In this document: positions 1 through 11,040 of the stretch, one piece after another
Position numbering within the stretch: position 1 is the stretch's first letter
How the letters are laid out: each line of letters opens with the position of its first letter
Source of the DNA: Dichetophora obliterata
Taxonomy: Eukaryota; Arthropoda; Insecta; Diptera; Sciomyzidae
Assembly (NCBI GenBank): GCA_963920525.1
Contig: OY986438.1
Location: 76,456,060-76,520,059 of the forward strand
DNA length: 64,000 nt
Reading direction: 5' to 3'
Position numbers and translations under genes: made by a program
The notes under the pieces: generated by a model
Seen by the model: only the letters and a program-made list of their open reading frames with translations
Told to the model about the DNA's origin: nothing
Database searches by the model: none

Positions 1-2011
1 TGTTCTGAGCCCCTTTACGGTGAGCTATCTCGAAGCTAAAGCTTTGCAGATACAAACTCCATCTCGCTAATCGACTAGTTAAGTCTTTATGCGACATTAG
101 CCACTTTAGGCTGGAGTGATCCGTTATCACTGTAAAAGGCATTAGCTCGATGTAGGCTCTAAACTTCGTTATCCCCATTACCACCGCTAGACATTCGCGC
201 TCAGTTACTGAATAATTCTTCTGCGCAGGCGTGAGCTTCTTTGAATAGTAGGCGATAGGATGTTCACCACCCTCATCATCTTTTTGAAACAAAACGCCGC
301 CAATTCCAATGTTAGATGCATCTGTTTGCACATAAAAATGTTTCGAAAAATCTGGATGTACCAGGACTGGACTAGAAATAAGAGCTGTTTTTAATTTATC
401 GAAGGCGCTCTTAGCCTCATCACCGAACTCAAAAGTTTTCGCTTTTTTCAGCGTGTCAAAAATAGGTGCTGCTATAGTAGCATAATCGCGAATAAAGCGA
501 CGGTACCATCCCGTGGCTCCCATAAAACTTCGTACCTGCTTCGGAGTTTTTGGATAGGTATATCGGTCAATGGCATGAACCTTGTCGGGGTCTGGTCTTA
601 ATTTACCCTCGCCTACAATATAACCTAAATATCTTAGCTCGCTACAACAAAATTTTGACTTGGCCACATTTATGGTTAAGTTGGCCGAACTTAACAACTG
701 CGCTACCTGCTCTAACTTTTGGAGATGACTATCGAAATCGGAAGACACAACAAGGAGATCACCCAAATAAATGAAAACGCTTTCACGAAGATTGGCTGGC
801 ACGACTTTGTCCATCAACCGACATAACCTTTGGGCTGCATTACATAGCCCAAACGGCATGACGGTAAATTGACAAAGCGGACGACCGGGCACTGTAAACG
901 CGGTTTTCTCCCTACTACTGATGGCAAGCGGGATTTGCCAGAAGGCATCCTTAAGATCCACACTTGAAATAAAGTGTGTGTCGCCAAGACGACTGAGCAA
1001 TCCCTCTATGTGTGGAAGTGGGTAGGCGTCCTTCACTGTGAGTGCATTGAGCTTGCGAGCGTCCAGGCACAGTCGACATTTCTCGCCTTTTCGCACGAAG
1101 GCCACTCGATTGTTCCATGGACTTTCGCTCGGCTCAATGACTCCCAGTGAAAGCATCCTATCCAACTCCGCAAACATGAGACCCTGAACAGCCGGTGAGA
1201 CTGGGTAGTGCTTATCTTTCACAGGCACTGCGTCGCCGGTATCAATATAGTGCTCTTCTAAAGACGTCTTGCCTAGACCTTTCTTCGTGAAGCATGGAAA
1301 TTTTGCTATAACTGCGTTAAGCCGGTGTTGTTGCTGCGCTGTCAAAACTTTCATTTTCGGTGTTGCATGACTTTGGACCTCTTCCTCCAAAGCTATGTTG
1401 TTGGTCGTTATGCTATCAACTTTGAGCTGCATTAGATTGAATTTCTTAATGAAATCTACACCTAGAAACAATTCTCGTTTTAGAGAAGGTGTTAAATAAA
1501 ACACAATCTCCTGCTCCTGGTTATCGAATTTAATTTTAGCTTTAACGCGACCTACGATTGAATGCATTCGCCCATCGGCAGTTTTGACGAAAGATTTAAA
1601 CTTAAAAATTGGCAACTTGCACTTTTCTACAAAACTTAAGCAGTTAATCCCTAAACACGACACTGTTGCTCCACTGTCCAATAGTCCCTCGATTCGCTGT
1701 CCATTTATTTCAATATTTGTGTAAAACCTACTGTCTTCGCCCTCATACAGTTCTGACGCTAAGATTTCCTTATAATTATTTTTCCTTAAACGATATCTAA
1801 TTCTTGTCTTTTCGATTTTTGTTGGCTGCTCTGCAAATATTCTTTTTCGAACTTCCTCATAGTTTTTGAGTCTCACATGAAATGGCTTGATTTCTTTTAA
1901 TTTTACCTCAACGGTGTTTACGGCTTGATCGCAACTACTTTGGTCACTATGGTTACTAGATGTTAAAACTACAACTTTCTTTTCTATATCGGTCTGGGTG
2001 GCTGACGTTAG
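1..2011 (-). CDS. gypsy-1 Pol: protease, reverse transcriptase, RNase H (runs off left edge)
   Basis: This is the polyprotein that processes Gag, copies the element RNA and would integrate it. Reading leftward from the Gag stop there is one open frame to position 1 without any stop. It holds an aspartic protease (DSG near 1,670-1,680), a Ty3/gypsy reverse transcriptase (VDLKDAFWQIP near 930-960, then MPFGLCNAAQ), and RNase H with QTDAS (about 311-330), TERE and TDHSSL. The integrase lies outside the window. The frame equals that of Gag and has no initiating ATG, so expression would need readthrough of the UGA at 2,012-2,014. The catalytic box at 758-769 reads YLGD instead of YxDD, so one metal-binding aspartate is replaced by glycine and this copy is probably dead. 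It is clearly Ty3/gypsy; the clade is not assigned. Confidence 0.93.
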
Positions 2012-2014
2012 TCA
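2009..2014 (-). promoter_or_regulatory. Candidate stop-codon readthrough site UGA-CUA between Gag and Pol
   Basis: The Gag stop is UGA followed immediately by CUA, the context known to promote readthrough in several viral and cellular genes. Pol continues in the same frame with no other stop for over 650 codons. This suggests programmed readthrough as the way Pol is made. The alternative is a nonsense mutation in an originally fused Gag-Pol frame. Confidence 0.6.
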
Positions 2015-3742
2015 TTCTGTCGTTTCTTGAGTTTGAGTTTGCGTCTGCGTTTGAGCTGATCTAGACTCCACCTGCACATTTCTATTTGGCCTAGCAGTTC
2101 CCTGACATTTCGGACACTTTGGGGTAACTACGCCCTCCGTTCCGCACCTATAACAAAAAATTCGCCTTACGGCTGCCGTACACTCAACAAAATTGTGCCC
2201 TGGCTGTTTGCAGTTCCAACATGGAAAAGTTCGAGAGGAATTAATAGCATCTATTTCAAACGCTTGAGTCGAAAAGTCCTGCTCTACATTTAACTCGTGC
2301 ACTTGCGCATTGCGAGGTACGTATTGACGCGGTGGCGGTTGATAAGCCTGGCGTTGGTAGTTTATATGAGTTTCAGCCTTTTTGCAGGCCTTGCAGAACT
2401 CGGTCAAACCCTCTATGCGCATGGCAAATAACAACTGTGACATTTCCTTCCTCAGGTTGCTCCTCATTATTTCGACTAAATCCTGTTCTGCCAATGGATT
2501 ACGCTGTTGATTCCTTAATGTCAACACCGATTGATAAAAGTCGTCGAATGTTTCATCCCGTTGTTGTCTTCGATCCATAATTTGTCTTTGGATCTCGAAA
2601 TCGCTTTCGTGTCGCTTAAATTGTGCTACAAGCGCTTCTCGAAGTGCGAACCAACTAGGTATTCGGTTTAACCGTCGAAATCCCCAGAACCATTGAGCTG
2701 CGTTTCCAGTTAGCAAACTATGAAAATTTCTAATTACTTCCGGCCATGGATATCGGTAATCATTACACAAGGTCTCTACTCGAAAAACAAATTCGTCCAC
2801 GCTGATTGATTTATTTGTACCGTCGAACTTAAATCCCCATTTGTCCATTTCTACACGTCGCGGCTGTTCTGATTGCTGGTAAGGCGCAAAAGGCGGTTGT
2901 GCTGGCCCTGTATAGGCAAAGGCACTGGGCTGACGTACTGATGGTAGAGCTCTTTGCTCTTGGTGTCGATTCCTATTCTCAACTTGGTAAGTCTGAGAAT
3001 GAGCAAAAACTTGTGGCGGCGGCACATTTGTCGGTTGCGGCCTATGCGGTGGTGGTTGTGAAAAATCTGGGAAAGATTGCGAGATGCTCCTGGTATCCTG
3101 AGATCCAATTTGTTGTTGCTGCTCCATATTTCGATCGGGCCATGCCTGTGAATTGATAGACGGGGGTGGTGGAGGTGGTGGTTGTAAAGTCACTAACTTC
3201 GTAACCGCTGGTCGGCTCTCTGAATACTGAGGCGTCATCGACCCTAAGCTTTCGGCTATTAATTGTGGGACTAATACCCGCAAACGCTCCTCCATTCCCG
3301 ACATCAGATCCACTTGGGCTAAACCCACCGCTGACTTGACGTAATCCCTTATATTGATGCTCGAGTTGACCACACCTTGGGACGCTGGTGCTCTTCCTGA
3401 CGACCTGTCTCTTACGCCCCCCATCTGCGAATGTTGTTGAAATTGCTTGCGCACGTTTAAAGCGGTTAGGCTGCTAAACTCTGGAGACGTGATGCTGCTA
3501 TTCGAGAAGTTAAGCTCTTCTGAGGTACGTCTAGGTGCTGGTGGTAGTGCACTCTGCATCGCCATAGGTGTTGTAATCGTCTTCGTAGCTGTGGTAAAAA
3601 TCGGTATGTTGGTACTCATCGGGCCTGTTTTTGGAATTGCCCCAGTACTAGTTGATGTGGGCGGCACTAGGCTTCCACTGCCGGTTGCATTCGGGTTGGT
3701 TTCACTATTATCCATTCTGCTTTGCTGCCTAGTGTGAACCAT
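2012..3742 (-). CDS. gypsy-1 Gag with two zinc knuckles
   Basis: This is the structural protein of gypsy-1, about 576 residues from the ATG at 3,742; the frame is open slightly further upstream but without an ATG. The N-terminal third is rich in Ser, Thr, Pro and Gln. The middle holds a retrotransposon Gag capsid-type domain (around WFWGFRRL and the AQFKRHESD region). The C-terminus carries a CCHC knuckle (CWNCKQPGHNFVEC, roughly 2,170-2,225) and a second cysteine cluster beginning CYRCG. It ends in a TQ repeat and a UGA codon. The frame continues directly into Pol. No frameshift or internal stop is present. Confidence 0.92.
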   Translation of the reverse strand: MVHTRQQSRMDNSETNPNATGSGSLVPPTSTSTGAIPKTGPMSTNIPIFTTATKTITTPMAMQSALPPAPRRTSEELNFSNSSITSPEFSSLTALNVRKQFQQHSQMGGVRDRSSGRAPASQGVVNSSINIRDYVKSAVGLAQVDLMSGMEERLRVLVPQLIAESLGSMTPQYSESRPAVTKLVTLQPPPPPPPSINSQAWPDRNMEQQQQIGSQDTRSISQSFPDFSQPPPHRPQPTNVPPPQVFAHSQTYQVENRNRHQEQRALPSVRQPSAFAYTGPAQPPFAPYQQSEQPRRVEMDKWGFKFDGTNKSISVDEFVFRVETLCNDYRYPWPEVIRNFHSLLTGNAAQWFWGFRRLNRIPSWFALREALVAQFKRHESDFEIQRQIMDRRQQRDETFDDFYQSVLTLRNQQRNPLAEQDLVEIMRSNLRKEMSQLLFAMRIEGLTEFCKACKKAETHINYQRQAYQPPPRQYVPRNAQVHELNVEQDFSTQAFEIDAINSSRTFPCWNCKQPGHNFVECTAAVRRIFCYRCGTEGVVTPKCPKCQGTARPNRNVQVESRSAQTQTQTQTQETTE

Positions 3743-4419
3743 GCCCCAAGGAATCGTTATTAAAAGAATCAAAAAAATATCAAGAAAATTGCAACTGTTT
3801 CAAACACCTAGGTTGTTCAAATCGACAAACGAGAATTCGCTGAATCAAACGTTAGGACCTGAGAACCAATTTATTCAGAAACGAGAAACTTTAATTATTA
3901 TGTTAGAACCGATGGTTTCACTGCGCCACAGTTTACTTAACTGTTGTTCGCCAAATGCCAAAACGAAAGGAAAACGATTACCAAAAAAATAAGATCAAAA
4001 TAAATGTCCTTTAAGGATGGTGGTTGGAAAACTTAGCAAAAAAAAATTCTTAAATAATAATAGTAATATAAGAAATGTTAATAATAATTATAGTTATAAT
4101 AGGTAAAGGAAATAAAGATAATATTCGAAAAATATTCGAGAAGTTGATAAGATGTAAGTATATTAATAAAGGTTAAGCATAGTAATAACTGAACTCCATA
4201 GAGGTCAAAGAGATTTTCTCGTAGTATGTAGTAATATAGAAAGGTGGGGAAGTGATATAAAAGAAAAAATTGTGTAACTATTTTAGAGCTACAATCTTAA
4301 CTGTCTAAAATTTCGCAACTTATCAAAAAAATTTTAAAAGTTTAAGATTATTTTTATTTGAATATGTATATATCGATATATAAAGACTGAATATATAGAC
4401 ATATACACATATACATATA

Positions 4420-4460
<41 letters not shown>

Positions 4461-5873
4461 TTATATCTATATATAGGAAAATTGGCTTATTAAAGCGCGT
4501 AGCTGAAAGTAAACTTAAATATATTTTTTCTACCCGAAGATCAAAATATATATATAGATATATTTTTTTCTAAGGTATTTGGTTTCTATAGATGATATAT
4601 ATATAAAGAGGAAATAGTTTGGATAACCAGACGAACTTGGCTATCGTTTCAGAAAAATGTATACGTAAAATAAAAGGAGACTAACTTCGGTGAAGTTGAA
4701 TAGTCTAAACACAAAAAAGAAAATTATAATTCCGAAATCCAATAAGCAAAATACTAAAATAGCTGATAATAATAACTCAAAAAAAATTTAAAAATATAAA
4801 GGCATTAAGTTTGGATGGTGGCGTAAAACAAACAAGAGTGGCGTAAAAAAAATTAACTTCGACGAGACCAGCGAAAACAACCTTCTTCTTTGTGCTATAA
4901 TTGCACCCTCCAAATCGAGGTTCTTAAACTTAACTTCCCACAATATTTTCCTATGCTGAGGTCGCTCAGACATATTCGCTTCACCTAATGGTGTTGTGGT
5001 AGTTCATCCCGAGTTGGAGTATTTATTCAAAACGAAAATTTTTTATTTATATTTATCCCTACTCAAGAGTGCTTGGCAACTCTATACCCCCCTTAATTCC
5101 GCAGCGCCTAACTCCAAATCGAGGTATTTTTTCTTAACTTAGCTAGCCTGTCACATTGATGACCCCACTGACCTGAGATCCTACTCTGCAACACGACTCG
5201 AAAAGCAAATGCGATTCGAAAACAAAATCACACCATGTAAATACATGGCTTAAGATTTCTAAACGGCAGTAAATTCTACCTATGCTCTAAAATTCCGTTT
5301 TTGTCGTCATTGAATTTGAACCCATCAAAAATTTGTCAAAAAAAACATGTAAATCCATGGCACGATCCTGCTCTCGAACCGCACCCGCATCCCGAATCGT
5401 ACTACAGAGCAAGGCCCCTGGCTGCTCTTCCCGATAAGGAGCGATTTTCAAAAAACAAAAACTATTTAATTTTAATTTAACCTTCCTCTAAGCCCGCACC
5501 CAGTGAAGCATATGAGCCGCACTGTGCACAAAAACCAAAACTGCAAATTAAACGCTTGCGAAGAAACGAGATGCACTCGATGTTCGCGATTGCACTCATA
5601 AGCAAAACGCTTTGCTCACAGTCCAGCCCATATGCTTCACTGTGTGCGCTGCCTAAGAGTGCCGCTACCCCCCTTTTTGTGCACTGGGTGCACCCTCCGA
5701 GTCGAGGTATTTTCGCTCTCAGCTTGCCTGTCCCGTTTATGACCCCTCTGGTCAGGCTGCTCTTCTCGGTCTGGAGCATTTTACAAACCGAGATTTATAT
5801 GATTTTCAATTGGTTTACATGCCGACAAACCCCGGCATGTTCGGGTTTTGCACCTTACGGTGTAAAAAAAACA

Positions 5874-5931
5874 GCCGCCCAATCTGGGAACAGACGCTGG
5901 CCAACACGCCGCCCAATCTGGGAACAGACGC
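5874..5931. repeat. 24-bp direct duplication in gypsy-1 leader
   Basis: The 24-bp block starting GCCGCCCAATCTGGG occurs identically at 5,874-5,897 and 5,908-5,931, 34 bp apart. Confidence 0.85.
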
Positions 5932-6086
5932 GTGTTGGGCTCGCTGGGGTACGCGGGTGCGCTACTCCCGTCATCCTACATATTCCACGCAGGATGCCCC
6001 TGCGGGTTTAAATTTCAAAAAAAAAAATAAAAAAAATTATAAAACTAACAAAAAATTTTACTTAATACGCATCGGCCTCCAGTATC

Positions 6087-6448
6087 CGTCGCAACTGCAG
6101 TCGAGGCTCTGTGGCCTAAACGCTGCAGGACTTACGGAAAACCGAAAACTTAGTGCGAGAAAAAAAAACCCTCAACTTATTTCTAAACTATTAGCCCTAG
6201 CAGTAAAAATCCTACTGTTAAGAACCACGTCGCAACTGCAGTCGAGGCGCTGTGGCCTAAACGCTGCAGGACTTACGAGTTCTTAACCTACCAGGACCTG
6301 CTTTGGGTCTAACTAGCATTATACCAAAAAAACTTACGCTAATGCCCGAAACGAGATACTTCATTGTTTCTTAGTTCGGCTCCTTTTGCCTTAACCCACG
6401 TCGCAACTGCAGTCAAGGTTCAAAGACCCAAACGCTGCAGGACTTACG
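6087..6448. repeat. Three spaced copies of a 50-bp repeat in gypsy-1 leader
   Basis: Copies lie at 6,087-6,136, 6,228-6,277 and 6,399-6,448. Each starts CGTCGCAACTGCAG and ends CGCTGCAGGACTTACG, and the third is diverged in the centre. The outer CTGCAG blocks of each copy are self-complementary. They lie just downstream, in element orientation, of the primer binding site, where packaging, dimerisation or translation signals usually occur; that role is an inference. Confidence 0.85.
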
Positions 6449-6503
6449 TGGCTAGACGCCAGGAGACCAAACTAAAAACAATCAAAATCCTAACCTTTTT
6501 CGG

Positions 6504-6521
6504 GCCCCACGTTGGGCGCCA
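6504..6521 (-). promoter_or_regulatory. gypsy-1 primer binding site (tRNA-Lys type)
   Basis: On the minus strand the 18 bases TGGCGCCCAACGTGGGGC are the classical tRNA-Lys (1,2) primer site also used by the gypsy and Osvaldo-type groups. This fixes the element's orientation and places the 5' LTR at higher coordinates. Confidence 0.85.
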
Positions 6522-6525
6522 ATTC

Positions 6526-7028
6526 TGTCATGTTTCCCTCCGAGTCGACCTTTGGTTGTGGGGTCGATGCGTCATGTGGCAAGGTAGCCCTTGATACGCA
6601 TCTCTGTCGTCCCTCTGGCAGCACTGGTACGCTGGCGTATTGCGCGGCTAAGGCTCGCCGGATGGGGTGGTGTTCTTGCCAGTCCGGACTGACAGACGGG
6701 AAACTACACTGAATAAAAAAATCGTACCAGCTGAATTTTAAAAATCACCGTCAAAACAAAAAAACCCGAAAAACAACCGAACGAAAAGATTTAAATCTCG
6801 AGGGCAGATAAAAACCGATTATTTTACGCGCCCGTGCTGAAAATTAAGAAGGAAATTGAAACAGGTTGTTTTATGTAGCCACGTTGGCCCGTCTCTTGGG
6901 TCGATCTTTGGTGTAAGTCGATCGCCCTAGGCTAACCCGCCCCTTCTGGCCCCAAAAGACCAGCCATGGTGACCCTGCGCCAAGGTCTAGGTCACCCCAA
7001 AACTCTTTACTTACGCCTCTGTCTTACA
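6526..7028 (-). repeat. Putative gypsy-1 5' LTR
   Basis: In element orientation this stretch begins TGTAAGACAG and ends CATGACA, four bases before the primer binding site. The TG...CA ends and the position fit a 503-bp LTR. The other LTR lies outside the window, so the outer boundary cannot be tested here. Confidence 0.45.
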
Positions 7029-8116
7029 TTGCCTACGCCACCAGCCCGCTGTAATTTAACACCGCATAATCATATAGCCTTTTTTTTTATAGTAAATTAT
7101 TGTTTATTAAACAACTTATATGAGTTGGTTTAGCATAGAACTTAACAGTAATGTTTATTACAGTTTGTTTGTGTAAAAATATAATAGGTAATTAACAATA
7201 ATGTTTATATCAACTCAAAAAAATTCAATGTAATTGAAATTTTTAACATGTTTTGAAAATATGTACTTTAAAAATGTTGGTAGATACTTAGAATATTAAT
7301 TTATATAAATGTTCGGTTTAGCGTGTTTTTTTTTTTTTCACAAAAAATCTTCCTTGTTACTTAATCCTCAGAATACAACACCTACCAGTACGTACTAATT
7401 AATCACGCTAAGACATAATGAATGTTAATTAATAGTATTTATAAGAAAACATTGGTTTTTTTTTTTTCACATTCACGTTGATGCTTAAAACCCTTTTTAT
7501 CAAGTATGCTAAAATTTTCTAAGACGAAAAGTTCCGTAACTTTTCCATGTATTCCTTCAAAAAAACTACGATGAGTTGTTTCAAAAATAATTTCATTAAA
7601 TTTTGTTAGTAAAAGCTTAATATGAAACACGTAGTTGGCAAAGTCGTAAATTATTTATCTTATTAAGTGAATCAATTATTTAAAAACTTTAGGTATAAGT
7701 GAGTTTAGGCTTAAAGTTGTTTTGTTTTTTTTGTTATATTCGATTTACTTTGGTTTAATTTTTATTTTTTTTGTTACCCGCCTATTAGTTTAGTTTTTAA
7801 TTAAATGGTTTTTAATTATATTGTTTTGGTTTTTAGTTTAGTTTTTAATTATATTGCTTTTAATTATATCGCTTTTATCTTAGTTTAGTTTTACTTAAGT
7901 TGTTTTTATCTTAGCTTAGTTTTTTTTTTTTTTTTTTTTTATTAAGTAGTTTTTATTCTAGCTTAGTTTATAATTAAGTAGTTTTTATTTTTAGTTTAAT
8001 TTTTAATTAAGTTGTTTTCATTTTAGGTTATTTTGCAGATTTTTCTTCGAATTTTGTTTTTCGTTTTGTTATAAAATATCAAGCTTTGTATATAAATATA
8101 TATACATACAAATAGG

Positions 8117-8166
<50 letters not shown>

Positions 8167-9299
8167 AATATAAAAATGTATTTTTGTAATTTCTTGTCAT
8201 TTATTTTTGTTTAGTAAACATAAGATTTATATACCCTTTTATGTATATATATTTATATATACTAGATATATGTCTAAATAAAGTTTACGCGAGGGTTTTG
8301 AGCTTTTGGTTGCTTAAATCCTTCGGTTTGTTGTTGCTATTTGCTATGTCTACTTTTTGTATGTTTGTATTATGTTAGCTAACTATAGTTAAGTATTGTA
8401 ACAAAAATTATATATACATATGTATACGTTGAAAAGAAAATAAATTTAAAAAAAATATTTATTAAACGTAAAAATCTTGCGGTTTGTTTTCCGGTGTTTT
8501 TTTTCCATTAATTTGTAACTCTAGTAATTCATAATTATAATAATATAATATATAGATAGTTGAATAATTAAAAAAAAAGCACGTTAAAATTAAGCAAAAA
8601 GAGATTTTTTTTAGTTTTTTTTTTTTTTTGTTGTTTCGACTACAAAAATAGTAGCAAGTCGTTTAGTCATTATAAAAGTAGTTAATATGTTGTTGTAGTT
8701 GATTACATATAATTTCATTATTTCATTATATAAGCATATAAGCAAAGCTGTGTTATTAACCAACCTTAACTTTAAAGTTTCTAACATTTAATAAAAGTTT
8801 AAAATGCTTTTCTAGTCAACATTCTTGGTAACAAAAATAAAAAAAATAGAGTTGCATATAAAGGAAAAAAATAATTTTTCACCTTTTGTTTAGTTTTTTT
8901 TTTTTCTTTTTGTTTTTAAAAATTTTTTTTTTTGTATTTTGTTGTGGGAAGACTCCTTTTTTTTTATTTTGCCCAAATACAAATTGTTGTTGTTTCAACT
9001 TAGATAACGTTAATAAACTAAAGTAGATCGGTTTCTTTTAACAACGTTACCATTGCATTAATGGTACAAAAACATTATTTAAAAACTTTTCTTATGCTGA
9101 CGAAACTTAAAACTAAAAACAAACGCGATTTTAAATGAGTAAATTTAAACGTTTGGTTGTTACATTCTTGCCATGCTGAGCTTAAGACTTATGTTAAAAA
9201 AATATGTAAATTGTATAGAAATATTTTGGAAAACTTTAAACTAGCTGCTAGCTATACTAACTACTTTTCAGCTCCCTTCCCCCTTTCCTTTTTTATTGG
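7029..9299. other. AT-rich stretch without genes
   Basis: This region is very AT-rich with many long T and A runs, and recurrent TTAGTTTAATTTTTAATTAAG-like phrases between about 7,680 and 8,040. I see no open frame with recognisable protein similarity. Confidence 0.6.
8118..8160. repeat. (AT)n microsatellite
   Basis: An almost perfect run of alternating AT extends over about 40 bases. Confidence 0.9.
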
Positions 9300-11040
9300 T
9301 ATTTAGTAAAAAACGCTTACCAATCCCAGGTAAACCTGTCTCAAACCTGGCGGGATTTCAGTTGCTGCCGTGGACGCTGCAGTTCCTGGAGCAGATGTCG
9401 GTGGTGATGATGTTATTGTTGCTGATGTGGTTGTTGATGATGAAGATGTTGTTGTGAACCGTTGTTACTGTAGGTGATCGTAGTCTTATTGTTGTTGGTG
9501 GTGGTGGTATTGGTGGTGAGGATGATGCTGGTGCTGATGCAGATATTGTTGATATAGTGATCGTGGTTATTGTTGGTTTCTTTGTTTATTTTTCTCTTTT
9601 TAGCTTTTAGTTTTCTATTCTTTTAATTTTTCGATTTTCACTTTACCAATTTTTTTGTCTTCTCTTAAGTCTTTCACTATTTCTTTTCTTTTTATTCGCT
9701 TTTTAAACTTTAGCTATTTTTCACTTTACTTTTCAATTTCCTGACTTCGTAGTTTTTTTTTCACTTCTTTTCTATGTTTTTGTTTTTAGCTTTTCACATT
9801 TTTCTTTCTTTGCCTACTTTTCTTTTCAGTGTATTTCGTATGCTGTTTTTTTCAATTCACACTTTCCTTATTCGTCATTTTTTCTCTCAAAATTTTCACT
9901 ATTTCTTTGCTTCACTTCTTTTTTTTCAATGTATATTTTCCTTTTTTTTTCTTTTGTATTTAAATTTTTTTTTTTTTTAGTTTTTCTATTTCATTTTAGT
10001 TGTTTCACTTTTCATATAGTTTCTATCTTTCACTTTAATTTTTTTGTTAGTTCTAAATTTTTAATTTCTATCTTTTGTTTTTTTTTCCTTGAATTTGTTT
10101 CACTTTTCTTATAGTTTCTTTCGTTCACTTTGATTTATGGCTATTTTTAATTTCTTTATTTTTGCTTTCTATTTTAGTTTGTTTCAATTTTCTCAATTTA
10201 CACTTTTACTTCTTTGTCATTAGTTTGCATTTTTTTTTTAGTTTTCTATAATGGTTAAATCTTTTATTTTCCCCAAGCTTTCACTAGTTTTATATTCTGA
10301 TGTTTTCTTTGGTTCCTAAGTTTTTAATAATTTTCTCTCTTCTTTAAAAATATTATCTTTAGTTTTCTATTCTTGTATTAACTTTTGTTCTTAAGTGTAC
10401 ACTAATTTTCTTTCTTCTTTTCAAATGTTATCTTTAATTTTAAATAAATTTTGTTTCTTTTTCAGATTTTCACTTGCCCCATATTTCTTTTCGGTTGTCA
10501 ATTCTATGTTTAATTTCAGTGTAATAGTTTTTTTTTTTCTCATTTTCAGCTTTCTCACTATTGTTGTTGTTGGTGTTGGTGGAGCTGCTGCACTTTGGTG
10601 GGCTGGCTAATGATGTCCGCTGCTGCTGCTGCTGGGGAGCGTTAGAAGTTGGTGACTGGTGCTGCTGCCATGACAAGGCAGTTGCTGGCGAAACTGTATC
10701 TGCCGATGCTGGTGTGGTGGTTTTGGTGCCGCGCCCAGTAGAGAGCTAGTTGTTGTTGGTGGTGGAATGGGTAGCGTGGTGGTGTGTGTGTTGGTGGCAG
10801 GTGCTGGTTGTGGTTGTGATGGCGTTGGTGCGGGTGATGATGACGATGGTGTTGGTGGTCTGCAGCCAGCGGAACGCTGGATGTTGGTTTGCGCCAGTAG
10901 TGACGACGGTAGCGCTACTGTTCTACCGCGAAGCGTAGAAGCTGGTGAGAAGCTGCTGCGGTTGTAGCACACTCTGCGTGCTAGCTTTTCGTTAGCTGCA
11001 GTTGCTGTTGTTGATCCTAGCAGACGAACATTTATCAATT
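9300..11040. other. Low-complexity block: trinucleotide repeats flanking a T-rich tract
   Basis: 9,360-9,540 and 10,560-11,010 are rich in GTT, GCT and GAT triplets (CAA, CAG and ATC on the minus strand, of the opa type). 9,560-10,560 is a pyrimidine-rich tract with recurrent TTTCACTTTTC phrases. On the minus strand, 10,607-11,038 is open without an ATG and would encode a Ser/Thr/Pro-rich chain. 9,303-9,470 could be an exon ending in a GTAAGCG donor. Neither matches a family I recognise, and runs of triplets easily stay open by chance, so I do not call a gene. Confidence 0.4.

Larger units (their letters stand above)
3743..6503 (-). other. gypsy-1 long 5' leader (noncoding)
   Basis: About 2.7 kb lie between the primer binding site and gag, unusually long for such an element. 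No supported gene is present; open frames on the plus strand near 5,556-6,712 are antisense to the leader and match no family I know. The leader contains an (AT)n microsatellite (about 4,423-4,458), a diverged internal duplication (about 5,040-5,190 against 5,640-5,770, sharing a TCGAGGTATTTT block followed by AGCCTGTC- or TTGCCTGTC-like sequence), a 24-bp tandem duplication, and three spaced 50-bp repeats. Confidence 0.6.

Noticed and set aside
6087..6448. Possible CRISPR array
   Set aside because: There are only three copies, unequal spacers of 91 and 121 bp, a eukaryotic host, and they lie inside a retrotransposon leader.
5556..6712. Overlapping plus-strand open frames of 66-158 codons
   Set aside because: They are antisense to the gypsy-1 leader, overlap one another in different frames, include repeat sequence, and match no protein family I recognise.
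9303..9470. Minus-strand exon with a GTAAGCG donor
   Set aside because: The open frame is made of Thr/Ser triplet repeats, no acceptor or partner exon is convincing, and no known protein is recognised.
9774..10114. Phe/Leu-rich plus-strand frames suggesting membrane proteins
   Set aside because: They are produced by the T-rich tract; there is no conserved motif and no start context.
10607..11038. 143-codon Ser/Thr/Pro-rich minus-strand frame
   Set aside because: It has no ATG, a stop lies immediately upstream, and triplet repeats keep the frame open by chance.
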